A DNA stretch of 64,000 nt from Pseudomonadota bacterium (GTDB lineage: Bacteria > Pseudomonadota > Alphaproteobacteria > Rhizobiales > Devosiaceae). The translations under genes were made by a program, and so were the position numbers. Positions 43,421 through 52,112 of this stretch are shown in pieces. The notes under the pieces were generated by a model. That model worked only from the letters and a program-made list of their open reading frames with translations. It made no database searches and was not told where the DNA came from. The stretch spans positions 434,001-498,000 of the forward strand of contig JAEWBN010000022.1 in assembly GCA_023391095.1 (NCBI GenBank), written 5' to 3'. The stretch's first letter is position 1. The number at the start of each line of letters is the position of its first letter.

Positions 43421-45174
43421 GCGTTGGGATCGAGCATTTCCGAAAAGGCAACAACCTGACCCTTGCCCCGCCCCTTGGCGGCGTAGCAGGCGGCGTCGGC
43501 TTCTCCCAGAAAACCCAGCGGCGAGGCCGGCAGACTGGAAATGATGGTCACCCCAATGCTGACCCCGATCCGGTAGTCGCGTCCGGCCCAAGTAAAGACC
43601 ATGGCTCCAATCGACTCCGAAATTTTCTCAGCGACGCGCTTGGCGCCGGCCAGGGAACAGCCATCGAGAAGGATGGCGAATTCATCCCCGCCGATGCGCG
43701 CAACCATGTCCTGAGACCGGCAGGACTGGAGCAGGGTCTGGGCCACCTGCTTGAGCAATTCGTCGCCCGCCGCATGGCCGGCCGTGTCATTGACCGGCTT
43801 GAAATTGTCGAGATCGGCATAGAGCAGAGCATGCTCGATGCTGCCGCCTCGCGCCGCTGCAAGCGCGGTGTTGAGCGCCTGTTCGAAGGCCGGACGGTTG
43901 GCGAGACCGGTCAGTGAATCATGAGTGGCCGAGTGGGCCAGTTCCCGCTGCTGTGCGCGGGCATGGCTCACATCGTGAAAAACCAGAACTGACCCGGAAA
44001 TATCGCCATCCGGCATGATGACCGGCGCGGCAGTGCAACGGATATCGCGCCTGCGACCGTCTGGCCGAACAAGGACGAGGTTATCGCCGGCGTCGAGCGC
44101 CTGCCGTTTTTCGATGCACACAAGGGCCGGGCAGGGCTGGACCGCGTCGGTATCGACGTCATGCAGCAGAAATATTGCTGCCGCGGGCTGACCCACGGCC
44201 TCGTGTGCGGCACGACCGATCAGCTGCTCGGCGACGGCGTTGACGAAGACGATCTCGCCCTTGTCGTCGGTTGCGATGACGCCATCTGCAATGGCTTCCA
44301 GGGTGACGCGCAGACGTTCCTTTTCGGCTGCCAGTTGCTGCTCGATGGTCTTGAGATGGGTAATATCGGTGTCCGTGCCGACGCTACGCAGGACATTGCC
44401 GTGTTCATCCCACTCGATCGGCTGGCCGCGGCTGAGGATCCAGATGTAATTTCCTTCTCGCGTGCGTTCCCGGTATTGCAGCGTATCGAAGCCTTCTTCG
44501 CCTTGGCCCTGCCTCTTGCCGGCAGCGATGACCCGTTCTCGGTCGTCCGGATGGATGCGGTCGCGCCATTCCACGTCGTGGTTGGCGCCGATTTCCTCGT
44601 CGTCCGGAATGCCGCGCAGGCGCCGCCACATGCGCGAATAGAACATGCGGTCCTTACGCATATCATAGTCCCAAACACCCTGCCGGGCGCTTTCGAGTGC
44701 CGAATTCCAGCGGGCTTCCGAATAGGTCAGCGCTTCTTCGGCGCGCTTCTGCAACTCGATGCTGGTCAGTTGCAAAATGATCAGGTCTGGCTGGCCTGCC
44801 TCCACGGGTAGCAAACTTGCCGCCATCATGACCCAGAGCGGGGCGCCGTCGATATGGAGAAAACGATGCTCGCCGCGGCACGACGGTGTCTCGTGCCGCA
44901 CCATGCGGTCGAACTGCAACTGCACCGCCAGGCTATCGTCGGGATGCACAAGGCGCGACAGGTGGACCGGATTATTGTGGCTAGGCGCATAGCCCGTCAT
45001 TTCAGTGAAGGCGCGGTTGGCGTACGTGGCCAAGCCATCGGCGCCCAGCAGGACCATCCCGACAGGAGCGGAGTCGACAATGCGCATCAGGTCCCCGCCG
45101 ACGCGCGGCAGGGACACGACCGGGCCAGATTCAGAATTTGACCGGACACTCCTCATGCCCGCATCATCGTCCAT
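43411..45174 (-). CDS. PAS-GGDEF diguanylate cyclase
   Basis: 587 aa, no membrane segments. Three PAS modules cover about residues 30-135, 150-270 and 285-400. The GGDEF domain follows with ATHDSLTGLANRPAFEQAL and the intact active site RIGGDEFAILL. An inhibitory I-site RSQD lies five residues before GGDEF, so product feedback is likely. No EAL domain follows. It makes c-di-GMP in response to a PAS ligand. BcsA, a known c-di-GMP target, is encoded 18 kb away in the window. Confidence 0.92.
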   Translation of the reverse strand: MDDDAGMRSVRSNSESGPVVSLPRVGGDLMRIVDSAPVGMVLLGADGLATYANRAFTEMTGYAPSHNNPVHLSRLVHPDDSLAVQLQFDRMVRHETPSCRGEHRFLHIDGAPLWVMMAASLLPVEAGQPDLIILQLTSIELQKRAEEALTYSEARWNSALESARQGVWDYDMRKDRMFYSRMWRRLRGIPDDEEIGANHDVEWRDRIHPDDRERVIAAGKRQGQGEEGFDTLQYRERTREGNYIWILSRGQPIEWDEHGNVLRSVGTDTDITHLKTIEQQLAAEKERLRVTLEAIADGVIATDDKGEIVFVNAVAEQLIGRAAHEAVGQPAAAIFLLHDVDTDAVQPCPALVCIEKRQALDAGDNLVLVRPDGRRRDIRCTAAPVIMPDGDISGSVLVFHDVSHARAQQRELAHSATHDSLTGLANRPAFEQALNTALAAARGGSIEHALLYADLDNFKPVNDTAGHAAGDELLKQVAQTLLQSCRSQDMVARIGGDEFAILLDGCSLAGAKRVAEKISESIGAMVFTWAGRDYRIGVSIGVTIISSLPASPLGFLGEADAACYAAKGRGKGQVVAFSEMLDPNAQP

Positions 45175-45206
45175 CTGCCCTTAACAGATCGCTTCGAAGG
45201 TCAGGC

Positions 45207-46037
45207 TTATCCCAACCTGGAAAGAATAAAATCCCGCTCCTGGGCAAGCCCTGCCCATTCGCCCGGATGCTCAGCGTCGAAGATCAGCGTGTAGGGCCCA
45301 ACATACCCCGCTTCCTCCGCGACGCCAACGCATTGGCCATAGTCGGATTCATCAAGTCCATCGGGGCCGAAAGAGGCCTTGGCATGGCACAGTTCGGCGC
45401 GCGGAAAGATCGAGGCCAGTGCCTCGTATTTGTCCGGCCCGTTCCAGTTGCCGAAATCGCCAAGAATGCCGACCTCGCCTTCCAGCCGGTCGAGCAGCGC
45501 ATGCACGGCCTCCGGCGTGGACAGAAGGCTGAACCAGTTCTCCGTCACGAGGCGCAGGGGCGAGCCGGCATTGGCCGCCAGCAGCTCCCGGAACCCGGCC
45601 ACGGATCGCTCCAGCGTTTCGGGCGCATAGGGCTGCTTGCCGGCAATAATGCGCGCGTTTTCGGCCCCCAGCATATTGGCAACGTCCACCCAGCCGGCAA
45701 TCCAGCGCGTGTCGCGTGCACCATGCACCGGATCGGTCATGTCTCCGGCGTCGATCAGCAGGGTCTGCAGCGTCACGCCCGAAACTTTGAGCTGGTCGCG
45801 CAGCTCGCCCAGATAGACGGGATCGCGGCTGCGCAGGTGGAAGGAGACGATTTCGAGCCGGTGGTAGCCGTGATTGGCGAGGACCGACGGCAGGCCCAGA
45901 AGCGATTCTTCGCCTTCGCCATAGGTGTCCTCGCCGTCGCTCACCGCATCGGTAGCGAGGTCGTGCGGATAGGTCGTGCCCAAAAAACGGTGCAGCGACC
46001 AGGTGGATACGGCAATGCGGCTACGCGGGTCGGCCAT
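45207..46037 (-). CDS. Sugar phosphate isomerase/epimerase (TIM barrel, AP_endonuc_2)
   Basis: 276 aa of the xylose-isomerase-like TIM-barrel family. It shows the N-terminal IAVSTWSLHRFLG, YHRLEIVSFHLRS (second strand), LVTENWFSLLSTPE (metal Glu), GILGDFGNWNG (Asp), LCHAKASFG (His) and a C-terminal LIFDAEHPGEW. These give the usual metal ligands. The substrate is unknown. It is last in a five-gene operon with RidA, SDR, a D-amino-acid enzyme and an amidohydrolase. Confidence 0.85.
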   Translation of the reverse strand: MADPRSRIAVSTWSLHRFLGTTYPHDLATDAVSDGEDTYGEGEESLLGLPSVLANHGYHRLEIVSFHLRSRDPVYLGELRDQLKVSGVTLQTLLIDAGDMTDPVHGARDTRWIAGWVDVANMLGAENARIIAGKQPYAPETLERSVAGFRELLAANAGSPLRLVTENWFSLLSTPEAVHALLDRLEGEVGILGDFGNWNGPDKYEALASIFPRAELCHAKASFGPDGLDESDYGQCVGVAEEAGYVGPYTLIFDAEHPGEWAGLAQERDFILSRLG

Positions 46038-46091
46038 TTCAGTCTCCTCGTTACCGAAAGGATTTCATGGCCGCATCCCGCGGACAAGCCG

Positions 46092-46922
46092 TCAGAGCCG
46101 ATATATGCGTTCGGCATTTGCGTGGAACAGGGCCGACTGTTCATCGAGGCTCGCGCCCGCAACTATGGTGCGCGCCGCGTTGACCCAGTCGGTCAGTGTG
46201 CCCCCCGTCGTCGTGGCGACGGGATGATCGGAGCCCCAGACAACCCGATCCCAGCCAAAGCTCTCGATGACATGCTCGACATAGGGGCGCAGGGTTTCGG
46301 CGGTCCAGCCGGGATCGCAGTGATTGACGATCCCCGAGACCTTACCCACCACATTGGGCAGGGCCGCAATCTCGCGCAGGGCGCCGCGCCAAGGATCAAG
46401 GCCGAGCCCGTTAATGTCGGGATTACCGCAATGATCGAGCACGAACTGCAGGTCCGGCAGGAGCTGCGCCAGCCGCGCGCCAAGGTGCAGCTGGTCGGCC
46501 CGCAGGCAGAGATCGAAGGTAAGGCCAAGCGGAACAAGCCGCTTGAGATTGTCAGCGAAGATGGGGGCAAGGCTCACATCGTCAGGCACTTCGTGGAGGA
46601 TACGACGCAAGCCGCGAACCTTGCCGGCGCCCGCTTCGAGAATGCGGTCGAGTCGGGCTGCAAAATTTTCTGCCTCCGGCCGGCAGGCGGCAATGGCGCC
46701 AGCAATGCCGGGGAGGCTGGTGACCAGCGCTGTTTCCTTTTCGATATCCTCGGGCGCGACATCGACTTCCATATGCAGCGCCGCCTCAATCCCGAGCGGG
46801 GCTGCTTCAGCGAAATACTGCTCGCGCGTCCATGGCCGGTCGAGCGCGTGGCCCGGATAAATCCAGCCGTATCGGATCTCGTCCGGGTAAATGAGATGCA
46901 GATGGGTATCGATAATGCGCAT
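46092..46922 (-). CDS. Amidohydrolase-2 family lactonase-like enzyme
   Basis: 276 aa TIM-barrel metal hydrolase. The N-terminal metal motif is IIDTHLHLIYPDE; further on are VLDHCGNPDIN, KVSGIVNHCD and VVWGSDHPV (catalytic Asp). This is the layout of L-fuconolactonase/2-pyrone-4,6-dicarboxylate lactonase relatives. It probably opens a sugar-acid lactone, but the substrate is unknown. The operon context is amino-acid or sugar catabolism. Confidence 0.85.
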   Translation of the reverse strand: MRIIDTHLHLIYPDEIRYGWIYPGHALDRPWTREQYFAEAAPLGIEAALHMEVDVAPEDIEKETALVTSLPGIAGAIAACRPEAENFAARLDRILEAGAGKVRGLRRILHEVPDDVSLAPIFADNLKRLVPLGLTFDLCLRADQLHLGARLAQLLPDLQFVLDHCGNPDINGLGLDPWRGALREIAALPNVVGKVSGIVNHCDPGWTAETLRPYVEHVIESFGWDRVVWGSDHPVATTTGGTLTDWVNAARTIVAGASLDEQSALFHANAERIYRL

Positions 46923-46963
46923 GGGTGGTCTCTCCTGGGACGACCCTTAGCACAGGAACGAGG

Positions 46964-48028
46964 CTAGTCGACCCGTCCGCGCGCTGCCACCGTCACCGTC
47001 TCCACAAGCCCGCCGCCGCGGATCAGGTTGACCCGGTCGAAGAGGTTGGTCACCGGGCAACAGTGATTGGGAATGATGCGGATGGTGTCACCGATGCTGG
47101 GTTTATCCGTGCATGCGGAAAGATCGATGGTGCCGTGTTCCTCACTCAGTCCGACGATGCGAGCATCTGGATATTCAAGCACATAGCCATGCCCCGCCAT
47201 GCCCAGAAGATCGCTGGTCAGAGCCTTGGAGCCAGCGTCGATGATGGCGCGGCTTTCGGTTGGCCGCGACACAACTGTGGCTAGCACGGTCAGCGCGCAA
47301 TCCTCGATGCTGGCTGCACCCGCCGCGACTTGCGAGCGGTCCATGTAGATATAGGTGCCGGGCCGATATTCGGTGGCGACCCCGGCCGCTGCTCCCATGT
47401 TCCAGATGTCGGGCGTTCCCCCGGTGGTGATAGCCGGCACAGCAATTCCCGCATTGGCAAAGGCAGCCTTGGCATCGGCAAGCCATGTCGCCGCCTCGCG
47501 ATATTTCCCGGCCGCGGGATAGGTCATGAGGCCGGTAAATTCGAGGCCCGGCGCTGCCATGATCTGACGGGCAAGGGCAATGGCCGCATCCGCCGATTGC
47601 ACCCCGCATCGGCCCATGCCGGTATCGCATTCGACGAACACGCCCAGCCTGTGCTCGGGGTCAGCGAAGGTTTCGGCAAGCCCGGCGACGCAAGCACTGC
47701 TGTCAGCGACAACGCGGATTGTCACGCGGTCGTGCAGCGCCTTGAGCCGGGCGCGCTTGGATGCGCCAATGATATTGAAGGTGAGAAGCAGATCGGTGAG
47801 CCCGGCATCGGCCATGACTTCGGCTTCGCCCAGCTTCTGCACCGTTATGCCTACGGCACCAAGTTCGACCTGCCGCTTGGCAAAGAAAGGGAGCTTATGG
47901 GTCTTGATGTGCGGCCGCAGGGTGAGCCCAGCCGCGTCGGCCGCGTCCTGGGCGCTTTTGAGATTGGCTTCGGTCTTGTCGAGATCGATCAGGACGGCCG
48001 GAGTATCGATTTCCTGGTAGCGGGTCAT
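46964..48028 (-). CDS. D-threonine aldolase / D-serine dehydratase-like PLP enzyme (DSD1 family)
   Basis: 354 aa, fold-type III (alanine-racemase-like barrel plus C-terminal domain). The PLP lysine is K42 in RPHIKTHK. The C-terminal PNHCCPVTNLFD supplies the His and Cys metal ligands typical of metal-activated D-threonine aldolases and DSD1 dehydratases. It would cleave or dehydrate a D-3-hydroxyamino acid. It overlaps the SDR stop by 4 nt. The operon's RidA fits an enamine/imine product of a dehydratase. Confidence 0.88.
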   Translation of the reverse strand: MTRYQEIDTPAVLIDLDKTEANLKSAQDAADAAGLTLRPHIKTHKLPFFAKRQVELGAVGITVQKLGEAEVMADAGLTDLLLTFNIIGASKRARLKALHDRVTIRVVADSSACVAGLAETFADPEHRLGVFVECDTGMGRCGVQSADAAIALARQIMAAPGLEFTGLMTYPAAGKYREAATWLADAKAAFANAGIAVPAITTGGTPDIWNMGAAAGVATEYRPGTYIYMDRSQVAAGAASIEDCALTVLATVVSRPTESRAIIDAGSKALTSDLLGMAGHGYVLEYPDARIVGLSEEHGTIDLSACTDKPSIGDTIRIIPNHCCPVTNLFDRVNLIRGGGLVETVTVAARGRVD

Positions 48029-48804
48029 TGCGCCCTCAGCACTTCGTTGACGAAGCGCAGATTGCCGGCCAGGAGCCCAGCGTCAACCGGAATGGTGACG
48101 CCGGTAATGCCTGACGCCGCATCCGAGGCAAGGAACAGGGCCGTGTTGGCGACTTCTGCCGGGCTAACCAATCGGCCAAGCGGATAGTGCGGCAGCACCT
48201 TATCGAGAAGGCCCGGATCGGCGTCCAGCCGGTGATCCCAGGCCGGCGTCCGCACCGAACCCGGCGCCACGACATTGGCACGCACACCCTTGGCACCCAG
48301 CTCAACGGCCAGCGCCTTTGCATAGGCGATGAGGCCCGCCTTGGCGGCCGAATAGCCCGGATTGCCGAAATGCTGGAGAGCGTTGACCGAAGAGATAAAC
48401 ACCACGCTGCCGGCACCCCGTTTGGCCATTGCCTTGCTGATCGGGTCGACCAGCGCATAGGCACCATTGAGGTTGATGGCCATTTCGCTGGCCCAGACAT
48501 CGTCATCAAGATGTCCCAGATGCTCAGCGCGGGTGAAGCCGGCATTGGCAATGACGGCGTTGGGCGCACCGTATTGGGCGATATCGGCCAATACGGCTGC
48601 CCGGGTTGCCTTGGCATCGGCCTGATCGAAAATGAGCGTGCGGGCCAGCGGTAGGCCTTCGAGCTGGGCCGGATCGCGGTCTGCGCCCACCACTTCCGCA
48701 CCGGCAGCAAAGAAGGCCTCGACGAGGAAGCGCCCGATGCCGCCCCCGGCGCCCGAAATGAGCACGGTCTGCTTGTCGAGACGGAACGGATTAGACGTGA
48801 TCAT
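48025..48804 (-). CDS. Short-chain dehydrogenase/reductase
   Basis: 259 aa classical SDR. The cofactor motif is ISGAGGGIGRFL, the structural motif NAGF, the catalytic Ser in VVFISSVNALQ, and Y-x-x-x-K in YSAAKAGLIAYAKAL. The acidic residue in VVGADRDPAQL after strand two suggests NAD. AGGAGAA lies before ATG 48804; a start 21 nt further up is less likely. Substrate unknown, probably a hydroxy acid or sugar in the operon's pathway. Confidence 0.9.
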   Translation of the reverse strand: MITSNPFRLDKQTVLISGAGGGIGRFLVEAFFAAGAEVVGADRDPAQLEGLPLARTLIFDQADAKATRAAVLADIAQYGAPNAVIANAGFTRAEHLGHLDDDVWASEMAINLNGAYALVDPISKAMAKRGAGSVVFISSVNALQHFGNPGYSAAKAGLIAYAKALAVELGAKGVRANVVAPGSVRTPAWDHRLDADPGLLDKVLPHYPLGRLVSPAEVANTALFLASDAASGITGVTIPVDAGLLAGNLRFVNEVLRAQ

Positions 48805-48862
48805 TGCTGTTCTCCTGTGCGGCATGAGCCGTACGTGGCCAGTATGCCAAAGTGTACGAGCG

Positions 48863-49246
48863 TCACGGCCCCTTATAGGCGACGCAGTCGATCTCGACCT
48901 TGCAGTCCACCATCATGCTGCTCTGTACACAGGCCCGCGCTGGCGGATGCTCGCCGAAATAGCTCTTGTAGACGGCGTTGAAGCTCCAGAAATCGCGCGG
49001 ATCATCGAGCCAGACGCCGCAGCGCACCACATGCTCGAGCCCGTAGCCGGCCTCTTCAAGAATGGCGATGACGTTCTTGATGGTGAGATGGGTCTGCTCG
49101 ATGATGCCGGTGCCGACAATCTCGCCGTCCTTCATGGCCACCTGGCCGGAGACATAGAGCCAGCCGCCCGCTTCCACGGCACGTGCGAAAGGCAGGTTCT
49201 GCCCGCCGGCTCCAGATTTTTCCGCTCCATAACGCTTGATCGGCAT
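48863..49246 (-). CDS. RidA-family protein
   Basis: 127 aa of the YjgF/YER057c/UK114 family. These hydrolyse reactive enamine/imine products of PLP enzymes. The substrate arginine is in PPARACVQS (about 103), with the C-terminal VEIDCVAY. It is the first gene of the leftward operon. This fits a PLP dehydratase producing 2-aminoacrylate-type intermediates. Confidence 0.9.
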   Translation of the reverse strand: MPIKRYGAEKSGAGGQNLPFARAVEAGGWLYVSGQVAMKDGEIVGTGIIEQTHLTIKNVIAILEEAGYGLEHVVRCGVWLDDPRDFWSFNAVYKSYFGEHPPARACVQSSMMVDCKVEIDCVAYKGP

Positions 49247-49265
49247 AACGTTTTCCCACTTTTAT

Positions 49266-49360
49266 GAAATTCAATTTCTAAAAACATGCTACTTCAACGG
49301 CAAAAAGGCGGTCAATCCGGAAGATTTTGATCGCACTATGTAAATTTCTTACGTGAAATT
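49266..49360. promoter_or_regulatory. AATTTC/GAAATT dyads between the RidA operon and M81 gene
   Basis: Two dyads use the same half-site. One is GAAATT-C-AATTTC at 49266-49278, 20 nt from the RidA start. The other is AATTTC-N6-GAAATT at 49343-49360, about 52 nt from the M81 start. They are good candidates for operators of one regulator acting on both directions. GAAAT-type half-sites are used by several RpiR/MurR proteins; no such gene is in the window. Confidence 0.55.
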
Positions 49361-49412
49361 GCCTCCTGTCTCATGCTAGCTTCGCCCCGAGCACCGACAG
49401 GAAGCGCCCCAA

Positions 49413-50870
49413 TTGCGTATCTTCACCGCGGCCCTGGCCACCGAGACCAATACGTTTTCGCCCATTGCCATCGACAAGCGGGCCTTCGAAGCCTCGCTCT
49501 ATGCGCGGCCCGGCGAGCACCCGGCGACACCCACGCTCTGCACCGCTCCGATCACCGTCGGTCGCGACGTCTGTGCGCGCGAAGGCTGGACCCTGATCGA
49601 AGGCAGTGCCAGCTGGGCCGACCCGGCCGGGCTCGTGGCGCGGGCTACTTACGAAGAACTGCGCGACGAAATTTTGGGACAATTGCAGGCGGCCATGCCG
49701 GTGGATGGGGTGGTGCTCGGCCTTCATGGCGCGATGGTGGCGCAGGGCTATGACGATCCCGAGGGCGATCTGCTTGCCCGGGTGCGCGAGATCGTTGGCC
49801 CGGACATTCTCATTTGCGCCGAACTCGACCCCCATAGCCATCTGACGGCCAAACGCGCCGAAGCGGCCAACTTCTTCGTTTATTTCAAGGAATTCCCCCA
49901 TACCGACTTCGTGGATCGGGCCCGCGATCTGTGGTCTCTGGCGGTGCGCAGCCTCAAGGGCCAGATCACCCCGGTGATGAGCATTTTCGATTGCCGGATG
50001 ATCGACGTCTTTCCCACCTCCAAGCAGCCCATGCGCGGCTTTGTCGATAAGCTCATGGCGCTCGAGCAATCCGAGCCAGACCTATTGTCGCTGTCGGTGG
50101 TTCATGGCTTCATGGCCGGCGACGTGCCCGAAATGGGCACGCGGATCGTGGCCGTCACCGACAACCAACCCGAAATGGGCGCAGCCCTTGCCGAACAGCT
50201 GGGCCGCGAGCTTTTCGCCATGCGCGGGACCTTCATGGTCAGCCAGGTCGACGAAAAGGTCGCCGTCGATGTGGCCATGGCCGCCCCGCGCGGTCCGGTG
50301 GTCATTGCCGATGTGTGGGACAATCCGGGCGGCGGCACAGCCGGTGACGCCACGGTGATTCTCGAAGAAATGATCCGGCGGGGCGCCAGCGATGTCGCCG
50401 TCGGCACGATCTGGGACCCCATCGCCGTGCAGATCTGCTTTGCCGCCGGTGAGGGGGCCGAAATTCCACTCCGTTTCGGCGCCAAGTCAGCGCCCCATAC
50501 AGGCCATCCCATCGATGCGCGCGTGACCGTCAAGGCACTCAAACGCAATGCCGAGATGAAATTCGGCGACAGTTTCGCGCCTTTCGGCGATGCGGCCTGG
50601 GTTCAGTTCGATGGCATCGACGTGATCCTCAATTCCACCCGCGCGCAGAGTTTCGACCCCAGCCTCTTTTCGGCTCTGGGCATTGACCCGACGGCGCGCA
50701 AAATCCTGCTCATCAAGTCCACAAACCACTTTTACGACTCGTTCTCGAAGATCGCGTCGGAGATCGTCTATTGCTCGGCCGGCAAGCCCTACCCAAACCG
50801 TCCGGCCGAAACCGACTATCGCAAGGCGCGTCGCACGATATGGCCCATGGTCGAAGACCCATGGGCATAG
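49413..50870 (+). CDS. M81-family peptidase (MlrC-like)
   Basis: 485 aa metal hydrolase of the MlrC (microcystin-degradation third enzyme) family. Conserved segments are the N-terminal IFTAALATETNTFSP, LGLHGAMVAQGYDDPEGDL, AELDPHSHLT, YFKEFPHTDF and VIADVWDNPGGGTAGDAT. The start is a TTG at 49413 with AGGAAG upstream. Homologues in soil bacteria are common beside D-amino-acid or small-peptide genes, so the real substrate is probably a small peptide or amide. It is divergent from the RidA operon across shared dyads. Confidence 0.88.
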   Translation: MRIFTAALATETNTFSPIAIDKRAFEASLYARPGEHPATPTLCTAPITVGRDVCAREGWTLIEGSASWADPAGLVARATYEELRDEILGQLQAAMPVDGVVLGLHGAMVAQGYDDPEGDLLARVREIVGPDILICAELDPHSHLTAKRAEAANFFVYFKEFPHTDFVDRARDLWSLAVRSLKGQITPVMSIFDCRMIDVFPTSKQPMRGFVDKLMALEQSEPDLLSLSVVHGFMAGDVPEMGTRIVAVTDNQPEMGAALAEQLGRELFAMRGTFMVSQVDEKVAVDVAMAAPRGPVVIADVWDNPGGGTAGDATVILEEMIRRGASDVAVGTIWDPIAVQICFAAGEGAEIPLRFGAKSAPHTGHPIDARVTVKALKRNAEMKFGDSFAPFGDAAWVQFDGIDVILNSTRAQSFDPSLFSALGIDPTARKILLIKSTNHFYDSFSKIASEIVYCSAGKPYPNRPAETDYRKARRTIWPMVEDPWA

Positions 50871-50969
50871 TTCAGTGACGATACCAGCCTGACAGCGCGC
50901 TGGCCGCCGGAACAAAATTTCCTCTCCGACATTGTGACCACACTGCGTCAACTTAGGAGGGCTTGTTCC

Positions 50970-51044
50970 ATGAACAGCATTATTTATCTCGTCGGTCTGG
51001 TCGTTATCGTCATGGCCATCCTGTCCTTCATCGGCCTCGCGTGA
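50970..51044 (+). CDS. 24-residue hydrophobic microprotein 1
   Basis: The peptide is almost one membrane span (MNSIIYLVGLVVIVMAI, ending SFIGLA). TAGGAGGG lies 9 nt before the ATG, a very strong ribosome site for so small a frame. The next gene begins 25 nt later with its own site. I do not know its function; it may be a small subunit of the neighbouring membrane protein. Confidence 0.7.
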   Translation: MNSIIYLVGLVVIVMAILSFIGLA

Positions 51045-51069
51045 GTGCCAACAGACAGGAGGACATTCC

Positions 51070-51957
51070 ATGAGCATTGACGCTACATCCGGTGTCACCG
51101 TCGTCGAAACCGCAGAAACCAGCCGAGAAGCCACGAGCTATGTGGATTGGCCGGCCATCATTGCCGGCGTGGTCTTTGCCTCGGCAATCTCGCTGGTCCT
51201 GATCAGCTTCGGGTCCGCAATCGGGCTCAATTTCGTCGACTTCAACTCCCGTGACGGCGCTCCGGCGATCCTGATCGGCATCGGCGCTGCAAGCTGGTTC
51301 CTGTGGGTCCAGATTTCCAGCTTCATGGCCGGTGGTTACCTGACCGGCCGCCTGCGTCGCCGGCACTTCGACGCTACAGAAGACGAAAGCGATGTTCGCG
51401 ATGGCGCGCATGGCCTGCTCGTCTGGGGCGGCTCCATGATCATCGGCGCCATTCTTGCCGTCGGCGGCGTGGGTGCCATTGCCAGCGCCACGGGCCAAGC
51501 TGTTGCTACCGCCACCATTGCGGCCTCCAATGTCGCTGAAGAGGACGTTGCCGATCCCAACGCCTACTTCATCGATACCCTGTTCCGCTCCCAGACTCCG
51601 TCCGATCCTGGTGTGGCACGCGATGAAGCCGGCCGCATATTCGCCCAGGCTGCCCTGGGTGACGGTACCGTCAATCCCGATGATCGCGCCTATCTGGCCA
51701 ATGTCGTTGCGGCCAATACCGGCCTTACGCCCGACGAAGCCCAGGCTCGTGTGGATCAGGTGATTGCCAATGTTGAAGCGGCGCGTCAGGAGGCTCTCGA
51801 AGCCGCGCGCATTGCCCGCAACACGGCCATCATCGCCGCCTTCCTTCTGGCCGCCTCCTCGCTGGTCTCTGCCATCGGCGCCTACTGGGCCGCACAGAAG
51901 GGTGGTAGCCACCGCGACAAGAACACTGTCTTCGCCGACGTCTTCCGTCGCTTCTAA
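51070..51957 (+). CDS. Multi-span membrane protein (often labelled PhnA-like)
   Basis: 295 aa. Membrane segments lie at about 28-50 (IIAGVVFASAISLVLISFGS), 66-88, 115-140 and 260-282. A long soluble loop (about 155-255) is rich in Asp, Glu and Ala and ends in a helical EAARQEALEAARIARN. The DWPAIIAGVVFASAISL motif is common in Rhizobiales proteins that databases call PhnA-like; I see no evidence for a phosphonate role. AGGAGG precedes ATG 51070. Microproteins lie on both sides. Confidence 0.75.
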   Translation: MSIDATSGVTVVETAETSREATSYVDWPAIIAGVVFASAISLVLISFGSAIGLNFVDFNSRDGAPAILIGIGAASWFLWVQISSFMAGGYLTGRLRRRHFDATEDESDVRDGAHGLLVWGGSMIIGAILAVGGVGAIASATGQAVATATIAASNVAEEDVADPNAYFIDTLFRSQTPSDPGVARDEAGRIFAQAALGDGTVNPDDRAYLANVVAANTGLTPDEAQARVDQVIANVEAARQEALEAARIARNTAIIAAFLLAASSLVSAIGAYWAAQKGGSHRDKNTVFADVFRRF

Positions 51958-51981
51958 GCACACCAGAGAAAGGAGAAACCC

Positions 51982-52056
51982 ATGTTTAAAGGTCTTGCCC
52001 TCTGGCTCCTGGGCGTGCCGATCTGGCTGATCATCATCATTTTCCTCGTCACCTAA
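51982..52056 (+). CDS. 24-residue hydrophobic microprotein 2
   Basis: The peptide (MFKGLALWLLGVPIWLIII, ending IFLVT) is one membrane span with a positive residue at the cytoplasmic side. AAAGGAGAAACCC precedes the ATG. It follows the membrane protein by 24 nt and precedes a strong terminator, so it is the last gene of the three-gene unit. Confidence 0.7.
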   Translation: MFKGLALWLLGVPIWLIIIIFLVT

Positions 52057-52075
52057 GCAGTGACTGGAAAAAGGG

Positions 52076-52108
52076 AGGCGGGACCGGTAAGCCCGCCTTC
52101 TTTTTTTT
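52076..52108 (+). terminator. Strong intrinsic terminator of the microprotein operon
   Basis: A 7-bp stem (AGGCGGG with CCCGCCT) and 9-nt loop is followed by TC and eight T. It lies 20 nt past microprotein 2 and just before the convergent truB stop. Confidence 0.88.
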
Positions 52109-52112
52109 GCGG

